From Spongilla lacustris (Eukaryota > Porifera > Demospongiae > Spongillida > Spongillidae): DNA of 64,000 bases. The number at the start of each line of letters is the position of its first letter. Position 1 is the first letter of the stretch. Below are positions 35,591 to 47,639 of the stretch, piece after piece. A program made the position numbers and the translations under genes. Below the pieces are notes generated by a model. The model was not told the origin of the DNA and did not search any database. It worked only from the letters and a program-made list of their open reading frames with translations. The DNA lies in NCBI GenBank assembly GCA_949361645.1, contig OX442415.1, positions 11,385,245-11,449,244 of the forward strand. Reading direction: 5' to 3'.

Positions 35591-38500
35591 TTAACTGAAA
35601 TACTCCAGGCTAGATTTCACCTTCTCCATTTCATGAAGGAAGGTGTAGAACTGGTTGAGGGTGAGCTCTGGTTGGAATACAGTCAATTTTTGCATGTCAC
35701 TACAATAAGTCAAGGCATATTCCTCCCACTCACCCATAAACACATCCTCAGTCTTGCCTCCCTTGTTCAGTACCAGCTTCAGCTGCAGAAAGCTGTTCCC
35801 TACTTTCTTCATGTCACTATCAGCAGCTGTCACTACAAGTACATGGATAGATAAGTGTGGTCATATGCTGAGGTTGTAGTGTACACATGTAATACACTGC
35901 ACATGTAGTTTGACATAGCCAACAAAACCAGAGGCAATCAAAGGATGCTAGGGGGAGAAGGGGGAACATGTTCTCCTGCCCACAACTGTGGTCAACTTGC
36001 TTTTTGGTTCCTCTGAGTCCTAACAGCTACACTGTACCCACACAGCACATGACCTAATACAGCCACAAAATGGGGTCCAATATCTCCTATATGGTCCCCA
36101 TACATGGTCCCCAGTACTTCCTATATGGTCCCCAGTACTTCCTATATGGTCCCCAGTACTTCCTATATGGTCCCTATATGGTCCCCAGTACTTCCTATAT
36201 GGTCCCCAGTACTTCCTATATGGTCCCCAGTACTTCCTATATGGTCCCCAGTACTTCCTATATGGTCCACAGTGCTTCCTATATGGTCCACAGTGCTTCC
36301 TATAGACCCCTTTCATGTGACGTCACAAGTCATGTGAATTAATAAACAAGTTGCCATGAATGTTATCAGCCGCCATGATGGTGCACAGGTAGCCATGGTA
36401 TTGTGCTTAGTACTAGGCTGTTTCAATCGTTGCCGGGCGCAATAAAGATGCTTCGTTCTACCGAATCATTTGTATGATCAAGAAAGGTCCTAGAGATTTA
36501 AAAAATGAGCATGAAGCGTAGGGATGGATACATTGCTGCGATCTCCAGGAAGCACATTACAATGACCACGTTGAAATCCCAGTGGATTTGTTCCAAACAC
36601 TGTGTTTATATAGTTTTCCAGTCATCTTTTCATAGACCAGCTGTGCACCATCATGGCGTCCGCAACGATAAACATCATTTTTAATGAAACTAGATCACGC
36701 GATGAAAAGGGTCTATATGGTCCACAGTGTTCCTATATGGTCCTATATGGTCCCCAGTACTTCCTATATGGTCCCCAGTACTTCCTATATGGTCCACAGT
36801 ACTTCCTATATGGTCCTATATGGTCCCCAGTACTTCCTATATGGTCCCCAGTACTTCCTATATGGTCCACAGTACTTCCTATATGGTCCCCAGTACTTCC
36901 TATATGGTCCACAGTACTTCCTATATGGTCCCCAGTACTTCCTATATGGTCCCCAGTACTTCCTATATGGTCCACAGTACTTCCTATATGGTCCCCAGTA
37001 CTTCCTATATGGTCCCCAGTACTTCCTATATGGTCCCCAGTACTTCCTATATGGTCCACAGTACTTCCTATATGGTCCCCAGTACTTCCTATATGGTCCC
37101 CAGTACTTCCTATATGGTCCACAGTACTTCCTATATGGTCCCCAGTACTTCCTATATGGTCCCCAGTACTTCCTATATGGTCCCCAGTACTTCCTATATG
37201 GTCCCCAGTACTTCCTATATGGTCCCCAGTACTTCCTATATAGTCCCCAGTACTTCCTATATGGGTAACACAAACCACACAGCTAAAGTACATGGGATGG
37301 TCAATGCATGTACATGTATAGGGAAAGGAGAACATTATCAGAACACCATAGGTCACTTGGGAGGCACTGACCTTTGTACCAGCTATATCTATGTAGATCA
37401 AGCTTATCTTGATCAAATTCACCCATGGAAGGTTAACTACAGGTTTAAGAGCACACCTTACATGTACTTCAGAGATACAGACATACTTGTAGTTTATTGC
37501 TAGCAGTGATGTAATCTTTTCCCAGCACATGTGCAGAACTCAATGGAAAAACAACATAACTAGTTATATTATACTGTATAACCATAGTAACCAAGTAACC
37601 ATAGTAACCATTTGTAATCTAGGCCAACTCATTATGACTAACCAAACATTTTGGAGGGGGGGGGGGGGGGGGGGGAGGGTCGTGGTGGTGGTGGGGAACC
37701 GTACCTCCAAACCTCCATTCCATATCAACCAACTGGTTCACAGTCAATATCTGCCCAGCAGGTGGGTCAGAAAGGCATATCACACCATAGATCATGTGGG
37801 AGGCCCTGACCTTTTTGTACACTATGTGGATCAAGCTTATCTTGATCAGATTGATCAGTCAATATAGTGCTGGTGGCTCCACAACCCACACTGCACCAAT
37901 GTTGAAAGAATGGGAATATATGCATGGCAGAGCATATATGTGGGGTTGGGAGCAAGGTATAGAGCACACTAGCCTCGTCCCCAGGCCCTGTTTTATTAAA
38001 GTTACGGGGGGATAGACACTGCCAGGGTCGAAGCGCGCATGCGCTAGTTTGTCCCAGAATACCTGGGGTAACCGTAATTTCGATTTGGAAACCATTCCGT
38101 ATACTCATCTGATTTCGCGATGGCGTATTCTGTTGAGTTCCGAGAAGCGGTGGCTTATTCTTTAACGAACGAAATCAGGCGAGCAGCATACGCCATCGCG
38201 AAATCAGACGAGTATACGGAATGGTTTCCAAAAGGAAATTACGGTTACCCCAGGTATTCTAGCGCATGCGCGCTTCGACCCTGGCAGTGTCTACCAGGCC
38301 CTGTTTTTCCCCCCGTAACTTTAATAAAACAGGGCCTGGGGACGAGGCTAAGAGCACACCTACTTCAGAGATACAGACTGACATAATGCCAGCAGTGATG
38401 TAATCTCTTTCCAGCCAGCACATGCACATGCACAAACGGGTGTACAGAACACAATGAACATCAGTAAATTATTTAAATACATTACAAGTATGTAATACAT

Positions 38501-39103
38501 GTAGGTTCATGCAACCTATTGCATTGCCTGACATAGGATGCAGTACACGGGTGGACATTATGGTTACTATGGTTACTATGGTTACTATGGTTATACATGG
38601 TTATGAACTACAATAATTGCTGTTTGTTATGACCATGCAAAGACTAACCAAACATTTTGGAAGGGGGGGAGGGGGGGAGGGGGTTGTGATGGTGGTGGTG
38701 GGGAACCATACCTCCAAACCTCCATTCCATATCAACCAACTGGTTCACAGTCAGTGTCTGCCCAGCAGCTGCCCTCACCATAGAGCCAACACTGCCTCGC
38801 CACTGAGGGGGGATACAGAGTACGTCCACATGTACATACAGCTTCATATGTGCAGTTGTGTGTGCCTGTGTGCCTGTGTGTGTGTGTGCAGGTGTGTGCG
38901 TGCATGTGTGTGTGTGCATGTGTGTGTGCATGTGTGAGTGTGCATGTGTGTGTGGGTGTGCATACTTGTGCATGCATTTATACCTGAGTGGCCACAAGAG
39001 TAGAGCTCTGTTCAGAAAGACCTGAAAGGTAACCACATTTTAATGATTAATGGCCCAAAACCAAATACACCCTACACAGTGCACACACTACACACACACA
39101 CAT

Positions 39104-39196
<93 letters not shown>

Positions 39197-39755
39197 AGCA
39201 GCATGTCCTCCTTGACATAGTTTGGGGAAAGGTTTTGCTTGAGAGCAGCTTTAAAGTAGTGATGCTGCTGTCAAGGAAACCACAACAAGCAACGCACAGG
39301 GGGCACGCAAGGGGGCCACATGCTTAGAGACATAAAGGATATGACTAGAACAGATTTGACAAGGTTTTTAAGAGCGTTGAGTCCCAGCGAGTGCCTTGAT
39401 GCAATTTCTTCTAGTTGCGACATGAATTGTGCAGACTGCAGTACCGTACAGGGAAGGAATACACTGTAATACAGGAGCGGTTTTTCCGAGTTGGACAACT
39501 GCACTTGCCTGCTGCGGGTCCATCAGAAAACCAAAGACAAGTCCACATATCTGAGCAAACGCCTGGAGGAAGGTTATATACTTAAAAACAAGTACTAGTA
39601 AACACAGACACAGTGCGCATCTATTGGAGAAACGATGCTAACTAACTATGCAGTGATACAACGACGCGCCATACCTCGTCGCTTAGCTTGTTCAGGTTGC
39701 TGAAGTCCGTGCTGAGCTGTTCCTCTGGCGCCTCTCCGCTAACGTGAAGAGCCAT
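35591..39755 (-). CDS. COMMD7: COMM domain-containing protein 7
   Basis: Eight exons, minus strand: 39755-39675, 39562-39509, 39435-39346, 39267-39192, 39021-38984, 38802-38712, 35832-35734, 35667-35591; 606 nt, 201 residues, close to the 200 of human COMMD7, and all phases fit. N-terminal helical part: TDFSNLNKLSDE, FMSQLEEIASRH. C-terminal COMM domain: GQTLTVNQLVDMEWRFGV, FLQLKLVLNKGGKTEDVFM, ELTLNQFYTFLHEMEKVK. COMMD proteins form the Commander complex, which recycles endosomal cargo, and COMMD7 also binds NF-kB. Intron 7 (35668-35733) is 66 bp and in frame. Intron 2 begins GCAAGT, a GC-AG intron. The 5' splice site of intron 3 (GTCATA) is weak, so that edge is less certain. Intron 6 (35833-38711) is bloated with repeats. 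Confidence 0.85.
36077..37265. repeat. Minisatellite in COMMD7 intron 6, split by a MITE
   Basis: Units of 17-18 bp, core TATATGGTCCCCAGTACTTCC with CACAG variants, at 36077-36304 and 36714-37265. The two blocks are one array separated by the MITE at 36305-36713. Frames that stay open through it are artefacts. Confidence 0.93.
36305..36713. mobile_element. MITE inserted in the minisatellite (TA target)
   Basis: Ends GACCCCTTTCATGTGACGTC and, inverted, GACCCTTTTCATCGCGTGAT; TA on both sides (36303-36304, 36714-36715). A second internal inverted pair (GCCATGATGGTGCACAG at about 36373 and CTGTGCACCATCATGGC at about 36640). Fits a TA-targeting (Tc1/mariner-like) non-autonomous element. Confidence 0.75.
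37705..37760 (-). pseudogene. Duplicated partial copy of COMMD7 exon 6
   Basis: Minus-strand sequence encoding QILTVNQLVDMEWRFG followed by a GTACGG donor, nearly identical to the 3' half of exon 6 (38712-38802). Flanks are duplicated as well (AACCAAACATTTTGGA and the G-run plus GTGGTGGTGGGGAACC). The 5' half and its acceptor are missing, so it is probably a dead exon unless CTGGGCAG at its edge is used as an acceptor. Confidence 0.75.
37970..38350. mobile_element. Long-TIR MITE with 9-bp target duplication (Mutator-like)
   Basis: An almost complete palindrome of 381 bp. The left end TAGCCTCGTCCCCAGGCCC is mirrored by GGGCCTGGGGACGAGGCTA. AGAGCACAC flanks both sides (37961-37969 and 38351-38359), an exact 9-bp target duplication, and long TIRs with 9-bp duplications are typical of Mutator-like elements. 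The inner arms include GAAGCGCGCATGCGCTAG and a CGATGGCGTAT block repeated inverted. Sits in COMMD7 intron 6. Confidence 0.87.
39092..39191. repeat. (CA)n microsatellite forming the 5' end of COMMD7 intron 4
   Basis: About 45 CA units (GT on the coding strand). The exon 4 boundary at 39192 is directly followed by GTGTGTG on the minus strand, so the splice donor is part of the microsatellite. Confidence 0.93.
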
Positions 39756-39949
39756 AGTAGCGAGGGGGCGTGGCTAATAATAACCATACCAATTACGTCA
39801 TAGATAGTACAATTAATTCAGTGCAATGAAGATTTAAGATAGAAACTCTAGACTAATGGAGCTACTAGCAATGACAAAATCATCATCTACCGGTGTACCA
39901 TATATATATCATGACCTCTATGGTAGGCCAAGGCTGTGGTCCTCATTTG

Positions 39950-40125
39950 ATAGCTTTGTTGTGCCATTCGTTAAGGACACCCTAGGACATTAGGACACCT
40001 TTGGATTCCCTAGAGACACCTTGGATGCTCTAGGACACTAGGACACTTCTGATCCCTTAGGGATCCCCAGGGACACCATGACTTAACGTGCAATCATGTA
40101 TATGTGTATCAATAATTGTAAGGGA
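39950..40125 (+). pseudogene. Reverse-transcriptase family fragment C, 5' part
   Basis: Degenerate sequence around ACCTTTGGATTCCCTAG and GGGACACCATGACTTAACG corresponds to the DPLGHHALTC region of fragment B (32680-33290). Confidence 0.4.
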
Positions 40126-41315
40126 TGCCAGCCTGGCATATCAGTGCCCTGGCATATCAGTACCCTGGCATATCAGTACCCTGGCATATCAGTACCCTGG
40201 CATATCAGTGCCCTGGTATACCAGTACCCAGGCCATATCAGTGCCCTGGCATACCAGTACCCAGGCCATACCAGTACCCTGGCATACCAGTGCCCAGGCC
40301 ATATCAGTGCCCTGGCATACCAGTGCCCAGGCCATATCAGTGCCCTGGCATATCAGTGCCCAGGCCATATCAGTGCCCTGGCATACCAGTGCCCAGGCCA
40401 TATCAGTGCCCTGGCATATCAGTACACAGGCCATATCAGTACCCAGGCCATATCAGTACCCTGCCATATCAGTGCCCTGGCATATCAGTGCCCTGGCATA
40501 CCAGTGCCCAGGCCATATCAGTGCCCTGGCATATCAGTACACAGGCCATATCAGTACCCAGGCCATATCAGTACCCTGGCATATCAGTACCCAGACCATA
40601 TCAGTACCCAGGCCATATCAGTACCCAGGCCATACCAGTACCCTGGCATATCAGTACCCAGGCCATATCAGTGCCCTGGCATACCAGTGCCCTGGCATAT
40701 CAGTACCCTGGCATATCAGTGCCCTGCCATATCAGTACCCTGGCATATCAGTGCCCAGGCATATCAGTGCCCAGGCATATCAGTACACAGGCCATATCAG
40801 TACCCAGGCCATATCAGTACCCTGGCATATCAGTACCCAGACCATATCAGTACCCAGGCCATATCAGTACCCAGGCCATATCAGTACCCTGCCATATCAG
40901 TACCCTGGCATATCAGTGCCCAGACCATATCAGTGCCCTGGCATATCAGTACCCCGACCATATCAGTACCCAGGCCATATCAGTACCCTGCCATATCAGT
41001 ACCCTGCCATATCAGTACCCTGGCATATCAGTGCCCTGGCATATCAGTACCCCGACCATATCAGTACCCAGGCCATATCAGTACCCTGCCATATCAGTAC
41101 CCTGCCATATCAGTACCCAGGCCATATCAGTACCCTGCCATATCAGTACCCAGGCCATATCAGTACCCAGGCCATATCAGTGCCCTGGCATATCAGTGCC
41201 CTGGCATATCAGTACCCCGACCATATCAGTACCCAGGCCATATCAGTACCCTGCCATATCAGTACCCAGGCCATATCAGTACCCTGGCATATCAGTACCC
41301 TGGCATATCCAGATC
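40126..41315. repeat. Minisatellite inside an RT fragment, 16/17-bp units
   Basis: About 70 units of two alternating kinds, CATATCAGTACCCTGG (16 bp) and CCATATCAGTACCCAGG (17 bp). The three very long overlapping open frames of about 420 residues are products of this array and not a gene. Confidence 0.93.
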
Positions 41316-41319
41316 AGTG

Positions 41320-41640
41320 TCCCAGCAGAAGATGGCAGTGCTTCCATGCTCTGTTGCAAGCCTGCTGCCTTTTAACTAATTGTGACACCTCTGCTTAGCT
41401 CACTGGCCTCTGAGCTTAAGTTAGGCACTTAGCCAATGATGCCAAGAGATGGGTTTAGTCTGGTGACGGTGTCATATGGAGCTTGGGGGCAATAAAGAGG
41501 TTGAAGCCTTTTCTCAGCTTGCATCACACCTAAAACCCTCAAGTCCAAGGTGGTCTCCCGCCTGTGTGGCTGCCATGGTATAACTTCCCTCCTCATAAGG
41601 TTTGGCTGCATGCTCAGGTATAGCACCTCACCAAATATTA
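41320..41640 (+). pseudogene. Reverse-transcriptase family fragment C, 3' part
   Basis: Degenerate match to the FSRLASHLATRTNTPKSKV end of fragment B (CTCAGCTTGCATCACACC and CTCAAGTCCAAGGTGGTCTC near 41512-41555). Together with 39950-40125 it brackets the minisatellite, so the array arose inside one RT copy. Confidence 0.5.
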
Positions 41641-42122
41641 TGTGGGTGATGTGTTTTTGATATAGCAGGGAGCAGGCCTACCCCATTTTCCCTTGATGTG
41701 GTTTTATCTAAGTGTATGTGTTTAATTGTCTTATATTATTGTCCATGGTTTTTGATATAGCAGGGTGTGGTTTCATTTAATTTGTACATGTTTTATTCTT
41801 CAATTTATAAAATAACATTTAAATTTGACAGTTTAAGAGGTAGCAAATGGTAAGACCCCTAGGGCACTGACCCTCAACAATTGATAGTAGCCCGGCAGCA
41901 TACACACGCAATACTGTTATTGTATGCTGTAACCCGTGTAACATTTATTTATGCGCATGCGTATTATTTTCCAGTATAATACCGTATAATATTTCTCGTG
42001 AGGGGAATTCGACTTATTGTAGAAATACAATTTGGTAACTACAGATGTGTAGGTCTACTCGTGCGTGCTTCTGCTCGTAGTAGTTTCGTTCTCTGTGGAA
42101 AACAGTGGTGCTTACCTGCGCC
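41640..42122 (+). promoter_or_regulatory. HUWE1 5' region with NRF1-like site
   Basis: The HUWE1 promoter is expected here. TGCGCATGCG at 41952-41961 matches the NRF1 core, a common element of housekeeping promoters. No TATA at a clear position. Function is inferred from the motif alone. Confidence 0.4.
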
Positions 42123-45100
42123 ATGAAAATAGAACGAAGCAAGCCGAAAAAAGGCATTTCTGACTTGGTACGTAAATTGAGGTTGCAACGGTATCAAGCT
42201 ATAAGTGGCCATGAAGCTTTTGAGCCGCAGGCTTACATTCAAAGCCTTGTCCCCTTTTCACTCCACTTTTGTTCGTTCCACGCATTTGTATGCTAGCCAC
42301 GTGCTACGAAGGACCTGTTGCAACAAATACAGAACTGCAATGACGAAGAGCTAATTGCTACACTGAAGAGCATTAGTGTTTGGAGATATGGAAAGGTAAA
42401 CGGGAGGAAGATAAAATAAAAAGTGAATGGCGGTGTGCATTAATTAGAATATATACATGTGCTACGCGCTGAAGCGCTGCTATATTGAAGGTGTTAATCT
42501 CTACATCTACAGTGTGAACTGTACCATTGGATTGATGTCCTGGACCGTTTTGACAGCATACTAGGAGACGTTACATGTTCAAACACAAATGGTAGCGACT
42601 GCTGCATATATATGTGCCCGAAGCTCGAAGAGCCAAAGGTAAGTGGTTAGCGGGGCGCGGGGGGCTTGTTTTTGTCCCCTCTCTATCTGTGTCGCACACA
42701 CGTGACATGAACTTTTGCTTTGAACACAGTACAAGGAGCAGGCTGTGGTGCTGCTCAACTTCACAGCCCTGCTGATAGAGCACTCGTATGCAAGGCACAT
42801 ATACAACTCCACAGAGGTGATTGATTGAATACCTTTTATACCCCCGAGAACTGTAGAGCTGCATGCATCCCCCCCCCCCCACACACACCCTCTCCTTTAT
42901 AAAAGTGCTTCTTTGGTTGGTTGTTTTGAACACAGCACCTGTGTGTCCTCCTCGCATGCCCTGACCTGGAGGTGGTACTGGCTGTGCTCAACCTGCTGTA
43001 TGTGTTCAGGTAAGGAGTCGCTTGTTTTTGTAGTAGAACATATCATGCCATACATCTGTGCTGTGTGCCATACATCTGAGCTGTGTGCCATACATCTGTG
43101 CTGTGTGCCATACATCTGTGCTGTGTGCCATACATCTGAGCTGTGTGCCATACATCTGTGCTGTGTGCCATACATCTGTGCTGTGTGCCATACATCTGAG
43201 CTGTGTGCCATACATCTGTGCTGTGTGCCATACATCTGTGCTGTGTGCCATACATCTGTGCTGTGTGCCATACATCTGTGCTGTGTGTGGTACATCTGTG
43301 CTGTGTGCCATACATCTGTGCTGTGTGCCATACATCTGTGCTGTGTGCCATACATCTGTGCTGTGTGCCATACATCTGAGCTGTGTGCCATACATCTGTG
43401 CTGTGTGCCATACATCTGTGCTGTGTGCCATACATCTGTGCTGTGTGCCATACATCTGTGCTGTGTGCCATACATCTGTGCTGTGTGCTATACATCTGTG
43501 CTGTGTGCTATACATCTGTGCTGTGTGTGGTACATCTGTGCTGTGTGCCGTACGTCTGTGCTGTGTGCCATACATCTGTGCTGTGTGCAAGTGTGTGTGT
43601 GGTGAGTGTGGTTGGAGGTAGCAGTGAATGCAAGTATGCAATGGCTGCCACGCAACAGAAGTATCTTGCAAAATTGGTTTGTGTTTGTGCATAGTGTGTG
43701 TGTGTTGTGTGGTGGTGTGTGCATGCGTTTTTGTGTGTGCATATTGCAAGTGTTGTGTTTTGTATGTGCGAGTGTGTTCTGTGGGTGTGTTGGAGGTGTA
43801 GCATGCATGCATAATAGAAGCCGTGATGTGCAAAGGATGTGGCCATATGCTGTTGCCATGGCTGTTGCCATGCAACAAATCAAAAGTATACATGTAACTT
43901 GCAAAGTGGTTTGTGCTTGTGTGGCCTGTGTATGTCGCTGTAGGATGTGTGTGCTGTGTTGCCCAGTATAGCTGTGTGCTGATAAATAGCTGTGTGCTGA
44001 TAAATAGCTGTGTGCTGATAAATAGCTGTGTGCTGATAAATAGCTGTGTGCTGATAAATAGCTGTGTGCTGATAAATAGCTGTGTGCTGATAAATAGCTG
44101 TGTGCTGATAAATAGCTGTGTGCTGATAAATAGCTGTGTGCTGATAAATAGCTGTGTGCTGATAAATAGCTGTGTGCTGATAAATAGCTGTGTGGTTATT
44201 TCTTCCTTCCCAGTAAGCGGTCAAACTTCATATCGAGGCTTCCTGCCAAGCAGCGTAATGCCCTCCACAGTAACCTGGAGTATCTTGGAGAGGTGTGTGT
44301 GCGCTGGGGGTCGTCTTGTTGTCACCTTGACCTCTTATTGACCTTATCCCCCACTACACACATCCCCATTACACACATCCCCACTACACACATCCCCACT
44401 ACACACGTCCTCATTACACACTTCCCCAATACACACTTCCCCAATACACACATCCCCACTACACACTTCCCCAATACACACGTCCCCACTGCACACTTCT
44501 CCCACGACACTCACTTCACCACTACACTCACCCCTCACCACTACACTCTTTTCCCCACTGCACTCCTCACCCTTCCCCCATCACACCTGCCTGTGTATTT
44601 TAGACTTGGGGGGGCAAGCAAAATGGCTTTGGACTGGCGGATTGTTGTAAAAATCATGGCTTGGAGGTGAGCTTTGTTTGGCAGCTTCCTGTACCTTAAT
44701 GACTTACCTCATGGCTCTATCACTACCTAATGACTACCTCATGGCTCTATGACTACCTCATGTCTCCATGACTATCTCATGGCTCTGTGACTACTTCATG
44801 TCTCCATGACTACCTCATGTCTCCATGACTACCTCATGTCTCCATGACTACCTCATGTCTCCACAACTACCTCATGTCTCCACGACTATCTCATGTCTCC
44901 ATGACTACCTCATGTCTATCTCATGGCTCTATGACTACCTCATGTCTCCATGACTACCTCATGCCTCCACGACTACCTCATCTGGTCCCTAGTCCTTCCC
45001 GCCCACTTGCACAACAGTGTACTTTGAATACCAGCTGGAGGTTCCTGTTGAAAACCAGCAGGTACAGTAGAGCAGATATGAGATGGCCTGGGGTTAACAA

Positions 45101-45528
45101 AGTGTCATTCCAGTATGTTTTAAAATAAATAACCGTTTCTTAGATTAGAAGTGTGAAGCCCGGATCGGGAAGTGAATCTATAGTACTGGAGCAGGTGGAC
45201 AAGGTATGCGTGTGGAAGTGAAAGTGTTTGCATTTGTGTACAGTCTACATGTATATTTGTGTGGATGTACACGTATTCATACTGAACCCCAGATTGTTCC
45301 ACTAAAGCTGGTCCCCCCATCCCCTGTTCCCCCCATCCCTGGTCCCCATTCTCACACTGCCTTCTTGTCCCACCCAATCAGATACCTCAGTCTGTTCCTG
45401 AGCTTGTAAAGGATCTTACCAGCAAGCACAAGATACCTCTTACAAAGCAGGTGTGTGGGTTTGTGGCACATATTGTATGTGTGTATGTGTGTGGGTGTAT
45501 GTGTGTATGTTTACTTGTTGCATTGTAT

Positions 45529-45573
<45 letters not shown>

Positions 45574-47571
45574 TGTATAGCTCATTGTCTGGATAACCTT
45601 CTGCATGTAGTCTTCAAACATACTTGACGTCTTGGTTTAACCCCCCGCAGATGCAGCTGTTGTCAAGGATCAGATTGGCTAAGTGTTTCCCCTGCTATGA
45701 ACAGAGACTGAAGTGCATCCTCGCACGGCTGCATGCCATCTCCATCCTAGGTACTACAGTGGGGGTTAGGGGGTGAGGGGGTGGGGGAGTCCATCTCCAT
45801 CCTAGGTACAGTGGGGGTTAGGGGGTGAGGGGGTGGGGGAGTCCATCTCCATCCTAGGTACAGTGGGGTGGGGGCATGCCACCTCCATCCTAGGTACAGT
45901 GGGGGTGGGGAGTCCACCTCCATCCTAGGTACAGTGGGGGTGGGGAGTCCACCTCCATCCTAGGTACAGTGGGGGGGGAGGAGTCCACCTCCATCCTAGG
46001 TACAGTGGGGGTGGGGGCATGCCACCTCCATCCTAGGTACAGTGGGGGTGGGGAGTCCACTTCCATCCTAGGTACAGTGGGGGTGGGGAGTCCACCTCCA
46101 TCCTAGGTACAGTGGGGGTGGGGCAATCCATCTTCATCCTAGGTACAGTTGGGTGTGGGTGAGGGGGTGGAGAGGGTGGGTGGCATTACCTTATGAGTAC
46201 ATATGCTGTTCAAGCGACTGGTCTGTTTAGTGCACTTCCCACTGTGTGTATGTGTGTGTGTATGTATGTATGTGTGTGTGTGTGTGTTGCCTTCCCGCCT
46301 CCTATTTGCAGTGTACTCCGTAGCTCCCTCTGAGGTGGTCGACCCTCTGATATACAGCGGCTTCGTGGAGGAGTTGGTCGAAATCCTGGAGGTGAAAAAA
46401 CAGCTGATGGTGAGCCACAACCAGGGGAGCAGGGGGGGGGGGGGCCACAATCATGGGGGCAGGGGGTGGAGGGGGGGCACAAGTCTGGAAAATCAAGGGC
46501 GCAGCGCAGGGGGAGCCACAAGTCTAAGGGAAAATTGCACATGTATTTTGTATTTTTGTCTGTGTGCACTAACCTCGTGCTGTTCTGTGCACAGGAGATT
46601 AAAGCAGCCGTTCTAAGAACACTTACGGCTATCATTCACTTTGAGAAGGATCCTAGGTATGGTGCAGATAGGAGCCGTCTAACCTGGTGTTTATGTAGCG
46701 CTGGCCCCACAGGCTCGGTGTGATCATAGAGGCGACAGGGGCTGCCACCTATCATGGATTCCTACCCTCCCTGGTGAGGGAATGTGTGGCATCTCTAGCC
46801 TGCAAAGGTATTTTTTTGTGTGTTTGGGGGGGGGGGGGGGTTGTGTGGGGGTGTGTGTGAGGGGTATGTATGGTCTGTGGGTGTGTGGGGTGTGTGTGGG
46901 TGTTTTGCATGCATATAGGTGTGTGTAAGTGTGTTTCTGTGTTTTGTTTGTGTAGTGTGTTGTACATGTACATGTATGTGTGTCGTACACACACACACAC
47001 ACGTATACACACATAAACATGCGTGTTGTGTGCGTGTCATGTTGAATATCTGTCCCTGTGTTCTAAAGCAGTGTGGGGTGTTCTAAAGCAGTGTGGAGTG
47101 TTCTAAAGCAGTGTGGGGTGAGTGTGGGGTGTTCTAAAGCAGTGTGGGTTATCTTTCAGATGCTGTGAAGGAGGACGAGTTCCCTCTGTGCTTTGCCACA
47201 GCGCTGTTCTCCTTCCTCTACCACCTGGCCACCTATGAAGCAAGTACGTGCATGGGAGGGATGCGTGCAGTGGTAGGAGGCTACGTATTAAGGCTTTTGC
47301 AGTGCCTGGGGAGGGGGGGAGGTGGAAAGTGTGCAGCTAGCTACTAGCTGCCTGTAAAATGGCTTCACCCTCCCCCCTCCCCCTCTCAGGTGGAGAGGCT
47401 CTGGTGTCCAGTGGGATAATGGAGTCCCTGCTTCAGGTGTTGGACTGGAAGGTGTCAGAACCATCAAACATCACCGTGAGTGGCATGACACCTGTAGCTG
47501 AGCTTTATCTACCATCTATCTCTGCATACATACATACATACATACATACATACATACATACATACATACAT

Positions 47572-47639
<68 letters not shown>

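Noticed and set aside
40088..41398. Three overlapping open frames of about 420 residues
   Set aside because: All three frames of the same 16/17-bp minisatellite are open; the repeat explains them.
42897..43893. Cys-rich and Met-Tyr-Gly-Thr-Gln-His repeat proteins
   Set aside because: Translation of the 20-bp minisatellite in HUWE1 intron 5.
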